Shown piece after piece: positions 23,400 through 35,318 of a DNA stretch of 64,000 nt. Origin of the DNA: Adiantum capillus-veneris. Taxonomy: Eukaryota > Streptophyta > Polypodiopsida > Polypodiales > Pteridaceae. Position 1 is the first letter of the stretch. Each line of letters opens with the position of its first letter. The translations under genes were made by a program, and so were the position numbers. The stretch lies in the NCBI GenBank assembly GCA_014529385.2, contig CM043969.1:28726946-28790945 (forward strand), given 5' to 3'. A model generated the notes under the pieces. That model searched no databases. It saw only the letters and a list, made by a program, of their open reading frames with translations, and was not told the origin of the DNA.

Positions 23400-23975
23400 T
23401 ATGCTTAAGTGATGGTCCTAGGCTATGCAACCATTCTTGACCAAGTACCACATATGTCCACTCCATATTCATAACGTGGAAATCCAAGGATGTGGCATAT
23501 CCCTGCATTTCCAATGGGACAGCACCCTTGAATAGATCCGTGCATACGCACAAGCTCATGTGGATTGGAGGTCTGCTGCCACATGGAAGCTTTTATGAGG
23601 CTGTTATACAACATTCATGCACCAGCTTGGTGTGTGTTACCTCCATATTAGAGAAACATGAGGAAGACTCAAGAAGCAATAGCTGCACCATCTGCACTGC
23701 TCTCTCCTTGCCTTGGGCAACACATTTCCCCTTGGGACAATCCGTTTTTACATGGCCGCTTCCTAAGCATTGAAAATTAAATTTTTCTTTTTTGCCTTCT
23801 CAAATTCTTCTATAGAGAGAGGCCCTCTAGACCCCTTGGGTTTTTTGAACACCTCTAAATTGGCTACTATAAGCTTCCTTTTATTATGTCCATGATGTGT
23901 AAGTGTGTTACCATGTGTATTGTCAGGCACGTGAGTATTGTACGGTGTCTTATCATCGGAATCATGGTGGATGTG
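23400..23975 (-). pseudogene. G2 zinc knuckle and protease region
   Basis: The minus strand encodes SRGPLSIEEFEKAKKK, then a gag-type knuckle (C...GSGHVKTDCPKG) near 23740-23765, and a protease remnant ending with a [12 protein letters not shown] segment near 23420. Copia element C1 inserted upstream at 23976, and the G2 frame resumes at 29161. Confidence 0.65.
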
Positions 23976-24202
23976 TGTTACCATATACATGTGGTAGTGA
24001 TGTGTGTGAACACAATAGGACCGTTGGGGCATTTTTTCCCTCTTTAGGAGGTTTTTCCCCCCGAGCATTGTATATACGCCCATCACTCTAGGGCTATCTA
24101 TCTTTCCATTGCACACTAAGAAACACACTCTCTATTGTGTGCCTTGAGCTTCCTTCGTCTTCTCCAAGCTGTGTGCGTTTCTCTGCAACCCTAATTCCAA
24201 CA
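23976..24202 (+). repeat. C1 5' LTR
   Basis: TGTTACCATATAC...TTCCAACA. A TGTATATAC TATA-like box lies near 24069-24077. Confidence 0.95.
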
Positions 24203-24204
24203 AT

Positions 24205-24216
24205 TGGTATCAGAGC
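24205..24216 (+). other. C1 primer-binding site
   Basis: TGGTATCAGAGC, complementary to the 3' end of plant initiator-methionine tRNA, two bases after the LTR. Confidence 0.95.
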
Positions 24217-24563
24217 AGGTTACGTCCTCCCGGACGTATTCGCCAGTTGCTCCACCACACGCTTGCTCACTTTCTTCGATTACAGTGAGGTTTGGTGAGC
24301 GTTCGCAGGTCGACAAATATTTCGGGCACTCTCATAGAGCTCAGTCTGCTCAGATTTCTGATTTGGGCTCATTTCGGCCTCCGTTCCACTACATGCTAGT
24401 CTGCACAGGCAATTTCATCATTTTGTGCAAAATTTCTGTCAGTGCCATTTTTTGCATAACAGGTGCCTTACAGTCTTCTATGGTTTGTGCTATATAGCAC
24501 ATGTTGTTCCCGCTCTGTTTCTCCTATTTTCGAGCAGTTTTTACATCAGGTGCAGCATTTACC

Positions 24564-25480
24564 ATGGCTGACAACAACACAGATGTCTTCAAGATGTTTG
24601 CTGCTAAGGACAGGTTGGATGGGGACAGTTACCCTATGTGGGCTTATATGATGCAGCACGTTCTTGTGTCAAAGGGCGTCTGGAATATTGTGTAGGGCAT
24701 TGATGTACGTCCTAGTTCTGAGGATGTTGCGAGTCTTGCTGCTATTAGAGTTGTTTTGCCTACGGTAAAACAAGCTCGTTGGGATGTAAAGATGCGCAGG
24801 CTCATGCATTGATTGTGTTGTCTGTGAAGCGCACCATTGTTCCTCACATCCATTCAGCAAAATCTGCAAAACAGGCTTGGGATATTTTGGCTAGTCTTTA
24901 TGCAAGTCGCAATGAGGCTAAAATTGCTTTGCTGCGTAAAAATTTGGAGTCAAAGATTATGCATGAGTAAGATGATATGGACACTTTTCTTGCCGGTGTC
25001 AAGGACAACAATGAGCAACTCATTTCTGCAGCTGAAGTCATTTCAGAAAGTTCCCCTGTGAAGACTGTTCTTGATGCCTTACCAGATTCTGACCAGACTT
25101 TTGCTAGTACTTGGAGACTTATGACCCAAGGAAATCCAGAAGTTGTCAAGTTTGATGCATTAAGCACATTGCTATTGCAAGAATCACTTTCCAGAAAAAA
25201 CAGGACTAGACAGCGTGCAATTGAACAGGCTTTTATTGCTTCTCAAAGAAAGGGTGGTAACAGCAATGCAACCACTTCTTATGGTTCTGCTGCGAGTGGC
25301 AAAACTTCTGTTCCTAATGCTTCTGCTGGCAGCAATTCATCTGGAAATTCTGGTGATAAGGGCAGAAAGAAAATTCGTTGCCATTATTGTAAAGCTAATG
25401 AGCACTTGATCAAGTCGTGTTCTAAGTTGAAGGCCAAAGAGGCTAAGAAGAAAGAGGTGGTTCCACTACAAATGCAGCCA
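24564..25480 (+). pseudogene. C1 gag
   Basis: The ATG at 24564 starts a UBN2-type copia gag (KDRLDGDSYPMWAYMM). A stop at 24693-24695 and frame changes follow. A long frame from 24977 resumes with the gag C-terminal half and a zinc knuckle, CHYCKANEHLIKSC (25379-25420), which has the usual CX2C-X4-H-X4-C spacing with E in place of G. Confidence 0.88.
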
Positions 25481-25589
25481 TTGTTGAGTCTTCTGTGTAA
25501 GGAGACTGTGTTGCTGATATTGATGCAGAATGGGCTTTTAGCGCAGAGTGCACTTACAATCCTGCTATCCATGATGCATGCTTTGTCAG

Positions 25590-26950
25590 GTGCTACAGAT
25601 TCACATGTGTGGTATTTTGACAGTGGTGCTACAAAGCACATTACCACACATCGTGAATTGTTCACCTCTCTCGAGTCTGTCCTCATGGGAATTCAGTCAC
25701 TTGTGCCAACAATGCCTCTTATCCGGTTCACGGAGTTGGAAAGATTGTGCTTACTGTTGCAAATGGCGGTTCCTTCACACTTGTTGATGCACTTTATGTA
25801 CCTGGGATCAAGAAGAATCTCTTGTCTATATCCGCACTTGCTAGACTTGGACTTGTAGTCAAATTTGTGGATGACAAATGTACAATTCATGATCTTAGTT
25901 TTGGTGATGAAATTGTTGCATCTGGCCTTTTGTGTTGTGGGTTGTATAAGCTCACTTTGCATGACAAGTGTGGACAAAATTTTGCGAATGTTATTGCAGA
26001 TTCAAGGGCTATTTTAGATGCAAAACTTTGGCATGCACGTTTTGGTCATCTGAATTTTGCCAATTTGTTGCGTTTGCTGAAATCTGATATGGTTGCTTCT
26101 TTGCCACCTCTTGAAGCACCTGTCAAACATGTTTGTGAAGGTTGTATTTTGGGTAAGATGTAGCATTCTAAGTTTCCAAAGGATGGTTCAGTTCGGGCCA
26201 CATGCGGGTCGCAGCTTGTGCATAGTGATGTTTGTGGGCCCATGCAAACTCCGTCCTTGGGCAATTACCTTTACTTCGTGACTTTCATTGATGATTACTC
26301 CAAGCATGCATGGGTATTTCCGCTTAAAGCGAAGTCCGAAGTTTTTATGTGCTTCAAACAATTTCTGGCTATGGCTGAAAATGTCTCGAAATGTACTATC
26401 GACACCCTCCGTTCCGATCGAGGGGGGAAGTATATGTCTCATGAATTCAATGCATTTCTGGCTAGTCGTGGGATAAAACACCAATGTATAGTGCCTTATA
26501 CACCTCAGCAAAATGGTGTTGCTGAGAGGAAAAACAGGTCACTTACGGAAATGGCACGATGTATGGTCAAAAGTCAAGCTTTGCCGCATTCTTTTTGGCT
26601 TGAGGCCATCATGTGTGCCACTTATGTACTAAACAGGTGTCCTACAAAAGCTTTGCAGTCTATTACTCCATATGAAGCATGGCATGATAGAAAGCCTTCT
26701 ATTGAGCACATGTGTGTTTTTGGCTGTTTGGCATATGCTTTGGTGCCACAAACACAGCACAGAAAATTGGATGATAAGGCTGTCAAATGTATTTTTGTTG
26801 GTTATAGTGCTGAAAGCAAAGGTTACAAGTTGTATCATCCGCAAACAAAACGTATTCTGGTTTCATGGGATGTAGTGTTTGTGGAAGATTCTTTTCAGCC
26901 CTTGTTGTCATGTACTAGAGACAGTAATGTAAGCTCACATCACATTTATG
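25590..26950 (+). pseudogene. C1 protease and integrase
   Basis: Protease active site WYFDSGATKHI lies near 25613-25645. A frame change follows, then the pre-integrase segment (25747-26160) with LWHARFGHLN and CEGCILGK, the HHCC zinc-binding pattern. A TAG at 26161-26163 interrupts. The core from 26218 has D (SDVCGP, FIDDYSKHAW), D (LRSDRGGKY) and E (GVAERKNRSL) in place, then the C-terminal segment (FGCLAYALVP, CIFVGYSAESKGYKLY). Confidence 0.92.
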
Positions 26951-27279
26951 ACACTTTGTTGCCTCTTTTCAGTGGTGGAAATACGAATGTAAGTTCCAAT
27001 GAGGCAAATGTACAGCCTATGGGGGTCTCTGAAAATGTTACAGATCAGCCTATTACTGATGCAAATGTACACGATGTACTTGATGAGGAAAGGGTTGAAA
27101 ATGAGCAGGCTAGAGGTATGCCAAAATGGCTGGTGCACACTTTGCATGATAGTAAATTGGATGCACCTTTGTCTAGTCGTACTCGTTCAGGCTCTCGCCA
27201 TGAATCTTATGCATCAGATTATTATGCTTTGGCTGTGTCTAGCTTACATGATGTTGAGGAGCCTCTATCTTTTGATGAA

Positions 27280-28858
27280 GCACAGAATTCAGAAAATTGG
27301 ATGGCTGCCATGCAATCAGAATATGATGCACTTATAGACAATGATACATGGAGTTTATGTGATTTGCCTCCTGGCAAAAAGGCCATTGGTATGAAGTGGG
27401 TTTACAAGTTGAAATGCAAGCCGGATGGTGAGATCGATCGCCATAAGGCTCGACTTGTTGCAAAGGGTTATGCACAACAAAAAGGCATAGATTATGAAGA
27501 GACTTTTTCTCCCACTTGTCATATGACTACTGTGCATTTTCTATGTGCATTGGCAGCTCATTTTGGTTGGGATGTACATCAATCAGACAATGTTACTGCT
27601 TTCTTCAATGGTGACATATTTGAGGAAGTTTATGTAACGCAGCCTCGCGATTTTGTCATAAAAGGACAAGAGGACAAAGGGTGCAGACGTAAGAAGGCTT
27701 TGTATGGGTTGAAGCAATCTCCTCCTGCTTGGTATGAGAAAGCTGACACTCATTTGGTCAAACGAGGCTTTCGTAACAGTCCAACAGAAAGCACCTTGTA
27801 TGTAAAGCGTGAGGGTGATGTACTTCTCATTGTGGTTCTTTATGTCGATGATTTGCTGATCATTGGACCAAATGAGAGACATATTGCTGAATTTAAGGCT
27901 GATTTGAATGCTACTTTCAAGATGAAATTTGGGGCTGTTGCATCATTACTTGGGTATACAGTTTAAGCAGTGCGATGGTGGTATTGCCTTGTGTTACAAA
28001 ACTTACATAGAGACATTGCTATGTAAGTTTGGACTTGAGGATTGCAAACCTATTGCCACTCCCATGGAAACAGGTTTGAAGTTGAGTCTACATGATGCTG
28101 GCAATCCTGCTGATGTCACTCTTTATCAAACTGTTGTTGGCTGCCTCATTTATGTATGCAACACGAGGCCAGATATTCAGTTTGCAGTCTCACAGGTCAT
28201 CAGATTTATGCATAGCCCAGGGTCTAAGCATTGGTAGGCTCTCAAGAGGATTTTCTGCTACCTTAGTGGCATTTTACATCTTGGATTGTTTTATCCCAAG
28301 GGGGGGTCATTGCCGCCAGACTTACATGCTTTTTCGGACTCAGATTGGGCTGGTTGTTTTGACACGCGAGTGTCCACAAGTGGTTTTGCTTTTTCGGGCT
28401 CAGATTGGTGGGCTGGTTGTTTTGACACGCGAGTGTCCACAAGTGGTTTTTGTTTCATGCTTGGCAGTTCATGTATATCATGGTTGATCAAGAAGCAACC
28501 TATTGTGGCCACTTCGAGTTGTGAGGATGAGTACAGGGCAGTCTTCATAGCTACGGTTGAGTGTGTATGGCTGAGACGCCTTATGGCTGATTTGGGTGTT
28601 GGACAGGACACTGCCAACACTATCTACACTGACAGTCATAGCGCACTGGCAGTTGCGAGGAACCCAGTTTTTCATGCTCGCATAAAGCACATTGAGGTGC
28701 ATTACCACTATGTCAGGGAGAGGCTCTCAACAGGAGAGATCAGCTTGACTTATGTGCCAACCCAGGACAACCTTGCAGATCTTTTCACAAAGGCATTGTC
28801 TCGTGAGAAGCTTGAAGCTTTCCGCAAAGCTTTAGGCTTACTCCCCTTTGTGAACTGA
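27280..28858 (+). pseudogene. C1 reverse transcriptase and RNase H
   Basis: The reverse transcriptase has KWVYKLKCKPDGEIDRHKAR, ETFSPT, KALYGLKQSPPAWY and the catalytic YVDDLLI near 27841. The frame shifts near 27945, a stop occurs at 28235-28237, and RNase H follows to TGA at 28856-28858. RNase H carries an in-frame tandem duplication of its DWAGC...STSGF motif (28330-28451), and ends with SREKLEAFRKALGL. Confidence 0.93.
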
Positions 28859-28933
28859 TCATGTCCTCAGGGCATGGCACTTCCCTTTACTCATGTGCTA
28901 GCTCTCGTTCACCGCATCACTCCAGGGGGGGAT

Positions 28934-29160
28934 TGTTACCATATACATGTGGCAGTGATGTGTGTGAACACACTAGGACCGTCGTGGCATTTTTTCCCTC
29001 TTTAGGAGGTTTTTTCCCTCGAGCATTGTATATACGCCCATCACTCTAGGGCAATCTATCTTTCCATTGCACACTAAGAAACACACTCTCTATTGTGTGC
29101 CTTGAGCTTCCTTCGTCTTCTCCAAGCTGTGTGCGTTACTCTGCAACCCTAATTCCAAGA
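28934..29160 (+). repeat. C1 3' LTR
   Basis: Same length as the 5' copy. The terminal CA is mutated to GA. A polypurine tract directly precedes it. Confidence 0.95.
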
Positions 29161-29184
29161 ATGTGAGCTTGCACTATGACCTCC

Positions 29185-29696
29185 TTTCAGAAAATCTAAT
29201 ATCTAACCAATCCAAATTATTTTCTCATATTAAACTGATCATTTAATGTGGGAGAATAAACTGGAACAAGGGTTAAGTTACAGACATGTGCTTACAGATC
29301 TATCTCAACACGCGGTCAATGGTAAAGGGGCCCAAATGAGAGATGGTCTGTCAAAGAGCAAGGCTAACCAATGGAGCTTAAATACCTCAGGGTAAACTTC
29401 ATTGAAGACCTCCAATAGTTAGTGTTAAAAGTCCTTTGACCTTAGGTAAGCTAGGGCTGTGCTTGAGATGGGAACCAGGTGCTTGTCGTGCCTGATAATT
29501 GAGATGCTTGATGATTGAGAAGTTTGAGGTGCTTGTCATGCTTGAGATGCTAGGGTGTACTAGAGGTGGGGCCCAGCCTAAGCTTGAGGGGCTTAAGGGC
29601 CAAGCTTGTGGTGAGATTTGGGCCCAAGGTTGAGCGGCTTGAGGTGTCACAAAAGTCAAATCTTATCCCTACAAAGAGGGGGCGAGCCATGCAAGT

Positions 29697-29737
<41 letters not shown>

Positions 29738-30777
29738 GCTTGACCACTCTCTCTCCCAAATGGCACCCCTTGGTCAAGAGGAAAGTGGGACACATGTCAA
29801 GCCCCTAGCCAGGTTACCCTCAAGGAGTGTCCAAAGCCTATTGGTTGGCCTCCCAAGGGATCCAATGATAATTAAGTAGATTTTATGAATTGTTTTAGCA
29901 TTTATCAAGTCCTCTCTCTGAAAGGGGAAAGGGAGACACTTGTCCCAAGACTAGCATGCTTGCTTGATATGCCTCTTGCTTGTGATTGGCTAGGCCTGGA
30001 AGGGTCCAATGAGCTTCAAGCATGATCTACAAGGGGGGGTCAACCAAAGCAAGCTAGGGGGTTGCTTGAGGGGTATACTCTCCCACACATACTCTCATTG
30101 TGTAAAGTGCAAAGTGCAAAGTGCAAGAGCTCCCTCTCCTTCTCCAAGCAAGTAGAGAGGTTGAGAGCCTACACCAACACTCTTGGCTATGGAATGCAAA
30201 CCCAACCAAGAGCCATGCTTTAATGCTCGGGCTTGCCATCTTCTCCATCTTTATTACTATGCTAGTATGTATGCTAGCAAGAAGAGTGATGATAAGTGAG
30301 AAACTAATTCTTTTCCCCTTTGAAATGTTTCTTCTTCCTCTTCCCTACCCTCATTCCCTGCTAGCTCTCTCCACCTTCGAAGGTGTTTGAGGCCTTGGGA
30401 TTGAGGCTTGGGATAGTTAATGCTTTTTACAAAGTTCATGTTATGTTCGTGATGCATAAAGCTTTCCATCTTCATAGCATCACCTAGGTCACAAGGAACA
30501 CAAAGATTGTATTATACCGAGTCCCTTAATGGGAGAACCTATAATACAAATGCCGATTGGAGGGGAGACCGGCTCCACGTAAATCCCGTTCTCAATTGTT
30601 GTCATGTTCTCTAAACTCTCTCTCTTTCAAACGTATTGTTCATGCCAAGTTAACTAAATGCTATGTTTATGTTGCTACCATCAATTAAGTTCACCCGCTA
30701 TGCTCACAAAGTAATTTCACAAAATCACTTTCTTTAATTTTCGCTACTCTCAAAGCTAATAGGCCATTTCCATTACA
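29185..30777 (+). repeat. G3 5' LTR, about 1.59 kb
   Basis: TTTCAGAAAATCTAATATC...CATTACA. It contains a 39-bp G run (29697-29735) and a GCTTGAG-rich segment (29435-29627) absent from the 3' copy. A sequence near 30120-30240 resembles the matching part of the 3' LTR at 46417-46540 closely. Confidence 0.85.
29697..29735. repeat. Poly(G) homopolymer, 39 bp
   Basis: An uninterrupted guanine run within the G3 5' LTR. The 3' LTR has only about seven G residues at the same place (46030-46037). Confidence 0.95.
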
Positions 30778-30778
30778 C

Positions 30779-30790
30779 TGGTATCAGAGC
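30779..30790 (+). other. G3 primer-binding site
   Basis: TGGTATCAGAGC, initiator-methionine tRNA type, one base after the 5' LTR. Confidence 0.93.
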
Positions 30791-30944
30791 ATTTGGTTTC
30801 TCTTTTCTTGCTTAAGAAGAGAGGTCCTTAAGTAGCCTATAAATGGTTGATTTTTTTAATTATATTAGGGGTTAGGATCTATTATCGGTTTTGTTGAGCC
30901 CACTATGTAGGATATGGTGCACACCTCGAGAGCTTTGGACTTAA

Positions 30945-31866
30945 TGTTAACTGAGTCAGTGTCAGTTAACAGAAGCTGCTAAAGACCGAAAACATACGAA
31001 TGCACATCGAGGATGAATGCAAAGAAGCAATAAAGATTGGAGTTACACATTTTCCACGTTTTTCCAAAATGGTCACGTATTGTAAATTCCCGATTTATTT
31101 CAAGCTATTGTAATATTTTAATGTGTTACGGGCTCAATGGGAGTTCCAAGTTGTAAAGAATAGGTCACTTACTGTGCCTAGGTTGCAGAATCAGTAAGTG
31201 GTGAGTCCTAAAGGCCTTGGGAGCTCGGACATTACATATATTTAACCTAGGTATATAAGGCAGTGTGTAAAAGAAATTAGGGTTCTCAAGTCATTTGTTG
31301 AGAGCACTCTTTGGTGAGAGCTCTTGAGGTGTGTGGCTATGGAGTCCTTGAGCTTCTCCTTGCTCATGAAACTTGATTAACACTAATCAATGATTCATTC
31401 TCTCTCACTATGCCTCTCTCTTACCTCTTATGATTGCCTATGATGCTTAGATTAACTAAATCTTAATTAATTAGTGGTTAATCCCTCTCTAATCTTGTGT
31501 GATTGCCCTCTTTTGCTTGTGTGTGCATGTAGGTTTGATTGGAGTGTGGTGCTCGATAGATCTATGTGTGTGTGCTTGTGATTAGTGTGTTGCATGATAG
31601 GATTAGAGTTATGTGCGTCTTGCAATCGTAGTGTGTGTGATTGGGTTTTATTAGAGGTGAAGAGAAGTGGATATGGAGATTGCCCTTCATTGTGGCTTAG
31701 CTCCTCCATAGGCCGAGAAGCTCACCTCGTAGAGTTAACCGTTTGTGTTTCCACGATTAGCTCACTAACCGTGTGAGTGTTTCCATGCCCTAGCCCGGTA
31801 GCTCATCCCTCCGGATTGATAATTTTGTTGGTCATTGGAGCTATTGCAACGATGGAACCCCCAACA
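30945..31866 (+). repeat. N1 5' LTR
   Basis: TGTTAACTGAGTC...GGAACCCCCAACA. It contains a TATTTAACCTAGGTATATAAGG TATA region near 31237-31260. The start is palindromic (TTAACTGAGTCAGTGTCAGTTAA). Confidence 0.93.
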
Positions 31867-31867
31867 T

Positions 31868-31887
31868 TTGGCGTCGTTGCCGGGGAC
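31868..31887 (+). other. N1 primer-binding site
   Basis: TTGGCGTCGTTGCCGGGGAC begins within two bases of the LTR end. The GGCG[CT]CGTTGCCGGGGA form is the one seen in many plant Tat/Ogre-type gypsy elements, unlike the iMet type used by C1, G3 and E here. Confidence 0.75.
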
Positions 31888-33229
31888 GATGGCCTACGTT
31901 AGTGTAATTGTGGCATAAACGAATGCGTTCCCTCACTAATTTCACTTGTGTGTTTATGTTTTTGTGGATTTTGAATGTGTGTGCATGAAGCATCGTGTTC
32001 ATAATTCCCTAATGTGTTACCATATCTTGCCAATTGTGTGTTTACACACTCTAATTTCACACTAACCCCTTGCTAATTTGACTAATTTTTGCTAACTTAC
32101 TAATTTGCAATGAAAGATTGGAGCATTCGACCATTCAATTGATCTTCGAGGGAAAGGTAATCAAGGTGGTATTCTCAACCTCCCTAGAATCTAGAGATGT
32201 ATAGAATTGTGTAGAGATCCCACCATGATGATGCAATGTAATGCTATGCTATGTTGATGCAATGTAATGTAATGCAATGTGGATTGAAAATTTTGCGATT
32301 TTTCGTTTTCACGCCGTCATAATACCGAAATTTTTAAGAATTGGTGGCGTATGATTTGACAAGTTTCGATTGATAATTTGTGATTTTAGGTTGCTAATTG
32401 GGTGCCTAATTAAGTTAATTGCATGCTTGGATGGTCAATTTCAAGTGTGTGTGTGTGTGCACTAAAATCAAGTGTGTGTGCATTCTAATTGAGTGTGTGT
32501 ATGCTAATTTTAGGTGTGTGTGCACTATTTTGCCCATGTTTGAGCACCTAGAAATCAATGTGTGCGTTATGGTTTTTCAATTGTGATGATTGATATGTGT
32601 TGTGCTTATGCCCAACTAATGATTTGTGAAGTCACATTGCAAATCCGACACAATTTAACCCTTTTGTGTGCGCACCTAAAGATTGGTAAAAACTGCCAAT
32701 TTTTTAGTGTGTGTGCGCCTAAAAAGTGTGTAATTTGCATGGTTAATTCAATGTTTTGATTGCAGAAATGATGCGGGTAATGATAAAATGCTACGTTTTT
32801 GTGCTCAAAACAGTGATTTTCGACCTAATTTTGTCGGTAATTTTGCTAGATTAATTGCCCAGTCTTGATTTTATTGATGGAATTAATTGGCAATTACATT
32901 GCTGTGATTTTGGCAATTTTAATTGGCTTCACTATTCTTCAATGTGTGAAGAATTTGTAAAAAAAAATTGGGTAGTTTTTGGATAATTTTTGTAATTTTT
33001 TGGATTTTCGAATGATTTTACGCGTTTCGGCTAATTTTCGACCTAAATTCGGCTTATCTTCGGTTCTCGAGCATGCCTTTCGACGCATGGACTTTCCTCG
33101 TCGGGTAGAACTTTACGACTCTTGGGATAGTTTTCTATGATGCTAAAATAATCCTCTTCTTCTTTCTTCTTCCGCTTCCGTCGCCGTTCTTGTGCTTTGT
33201 GACGTGTAACCCACCCTTACACACACAAC
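31888..33229 (+). other. N1 untranslated leader
   Basis: No gene. It has a small ATGCAATGTA repeat (32235-32285) and several GTGTGTG blocks at 32440-32520. Confidence 0.5.
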
Positions 33230-34140
33230 ACACAAGCTACAAGAAGACATTATAATTTTTTGGAAAAACAAAAAAAAGGGACCTACTTGTCTTCTTTATC
33301 TCTTTCCTCAACGGCTGTGGAGCCTTTTGTCTTTTTGTCTTTTTTTGTGTCATTGACTTTTGTATTGATTCATTTCATTTTTTTTCAATTTCATTTTTAT
33401 TGATTCATTTCATTCTGTTTCAATTTCATTTTAATTTCATTTCATTCCGTTTTCTTTCCCTTTAAATTTCATTTCAATTTTATTTTCTTTTTTTTTCTCA
33501 CTTTCATTTCATTAATTTGTATATAAGTAAAAAAAAAGCACCAAAAAAAACCATTAAAAATCATAAAAACAATAAAAAATTTCAAAAACCCAATTAAAAA
33601 TAAAAAAGAGCTAGAAATTTATAAAAAATAGAAAACTTATTTTTTAGAAAGGAGTTTTTTTTTAAAATACAAAATATAGAAAAAATTTCACAAAAAATAA
33701 AAAATCACATAGAAAATCATAAAATATTCAAAAAAGAGTTTAAAAATTTCTTTAAAAATAGAAAAAAAACCTAGAAAATTCAAAAAAGTTCAGTTGATCA
33801 AAAATCACCATAAAATTAAAAAAATCATTAAAAATTAAAAACTTCTTAGAAAATTCCAAAAAAAAACAATCTTTAAAAACCCAAAAATCTCACAGATAAA
33901 TCATAAAAATAGTAAAAAAATCATAACAGCTCACAAAAAATTCTAAAAATTTTAGAAAAATAAAAAAAGTAGTTAAAAAATCCAAAATCATATGAAAAAA
34001 TCAAAATAAATAATGATTTTCAAAAAATCCCAGAAAAACTTATTAAAAATCAAAACTTTTTCAAAAAATCGTAAAAATACCAAAAAATGAAAATTCAAAA
34101 TTTCACAAAAATTTTAGAAAAATAAAAAGAAAGTCTCCAA
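33230..34140. repeat. T-rich then A-rich low-complexity block
   Basis: 33290-33510 is T-rich on the plus strand (TTTCATTT words); 33520-34140 is A-rich (AAAAATCA, AAAATT words). The sharp change of strand bias gives a long imperfect foldback potential in the N1 leader. Confidence 0.75.
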
Positions 34141-34521
34141 AAGTGCAAAAAAAAACCAGAACGAGCCATAAAGCATCAGAAAAGCAAAAATCAAAGTTGG
34201 GAAGTAGTGTATCGCACACCGAACAAACCGCGAAAAAGCCAAAAGAGCCGTAAACCGAGCAGACCGTGCATGAGAAAATCTGATCAGTCGAAAGAAGCAA
34301 GGAATGGACCAACTCGAAGCAGTTGAGTGGCAGTCAAATTTCAAAAATTCTGTATGCTAGAAATTGGCTAGTGCGAGTAATTGCGCTGCAAATTAGCTTC
34401 CAATTGAACGAACAGGGGCACGACTCACATATGATTGCAGATTAGGCTAGAACGAGCAACAAAAATTCTGCTAATCAACACCAAATTTTGCCAATTGACA
34501 GTTTTTGTGGATTAAGCCAAA

Positions 34522-35311
34522 ATGGACTCAAATCGAGCCAAGAGTTCAAGTGCAACAAAGCAAATTTTAGAGCTTTATGGCTACAATGGAGATAAAGTCT
34601 TATATGCAGATTCAGAAGATCATAGGTATCTTATGAGCAGCAAAAGCAATACGGGAGCCAAGATCCTATTGATCAGAGTGAAGCCAGATTCAGTGAACTC
34701 CCACATGTTCACAGACTTCAGTGGACCCAAGTATTGCAAGCTTAAAGATGAAGTGCAGATAGAAGTGCAAAAAATTGACCCAAGTGTTTATCCAGAAATC
34801 TGCACAAGCCAACAAAGCATCTATTTGGTGCATATGCAATCAGGGTCATTGTACATGGATTATAGTGGTCAGATCTATAGTCGAGAACTAGAATTGCAAG
34901 ATCCAATAGATCAACCAATTGAAGCCAATCTAATTGGAGAACCAAGCCAAAGACGGTACAAAGGTCAAGATGAAGCACTCTACAGCTTGATGCTCAGTGT
35001 TTTGAAAGAAGAAGCCGACAATTTGGCAAGCACAGAAACAAGAACTTCTCAGCAAGAGCATGATAGAGCCAGTTGAAATACCACCAATCATGGCATATTG
35101 CTCAGATTGTGGAAGAAAAGGTGGACATTTTGCTGAAGATTGTCCAAGAAATCCAGACAACAGGGATACATCAACTGCCAAGCAAGGTACAAAGCAAATA
35201 GGAAATGTGAATCTCGATGTAAGTGCATTTAACTTGTCACTTTTGATGCAATCAGATGATTCTGCATTACCATTAGAAGCACCCGTAAAAGCACTGCAAG
35301 TTCAAAGTTAG
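34522..35311 (+). pseudogene. N1 coding region part 1: domain A plus zinc knuckle
   Basis: The ATG at 34522 begins a 184-codon frame (domain A), ending in EANLIGEPSQRRYKGQDEAL. It overlaps by 17 bp a second frame (35060-35311) that carries CSDCGRKGGHFAEDC (about 35099-35143), a CX2C-X5-H-X4-C zinc knuckle. Gag proteins bind RNA through such knuckles, so a gag-like role is inferred. Domain A matches nothing I recognise. The overlap could be a mutation or programmed frameshifting; decay elsewhere favours mutation. Confidence 0.7.
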
Positions 35312-35318
35312 CATAAAG

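Larger units (their letters stand above)
23976..29160 (+). mobile_element. C1: complete Ty1/copia element
   Basis: The LTRs are exactly 227 bp each (23976-24202 and 28934-29160), with about nine differences counted by eye. The target duplication ATGTG is perfect (23971-23975 and 29161-29165). A tRNA-iMet-type primer-binding site follows the 5' LTR and a polypurine tract (CCAGGGGGGGAT) precedes the 3' LTR. Internal order is gag, protease, integrase, reverse transcriptase, RNase H, the copia order. Several stops and one frame change inactivate the single polyprotein. Confidence 0.97.

Noticed and set aside
24205-24216. TGGTATCAGAGC elements as partial tRNA genes (also 30779 and 61730)
   Set aside because: Each lies one or two bases inside an LTR and is a primer-binding site.
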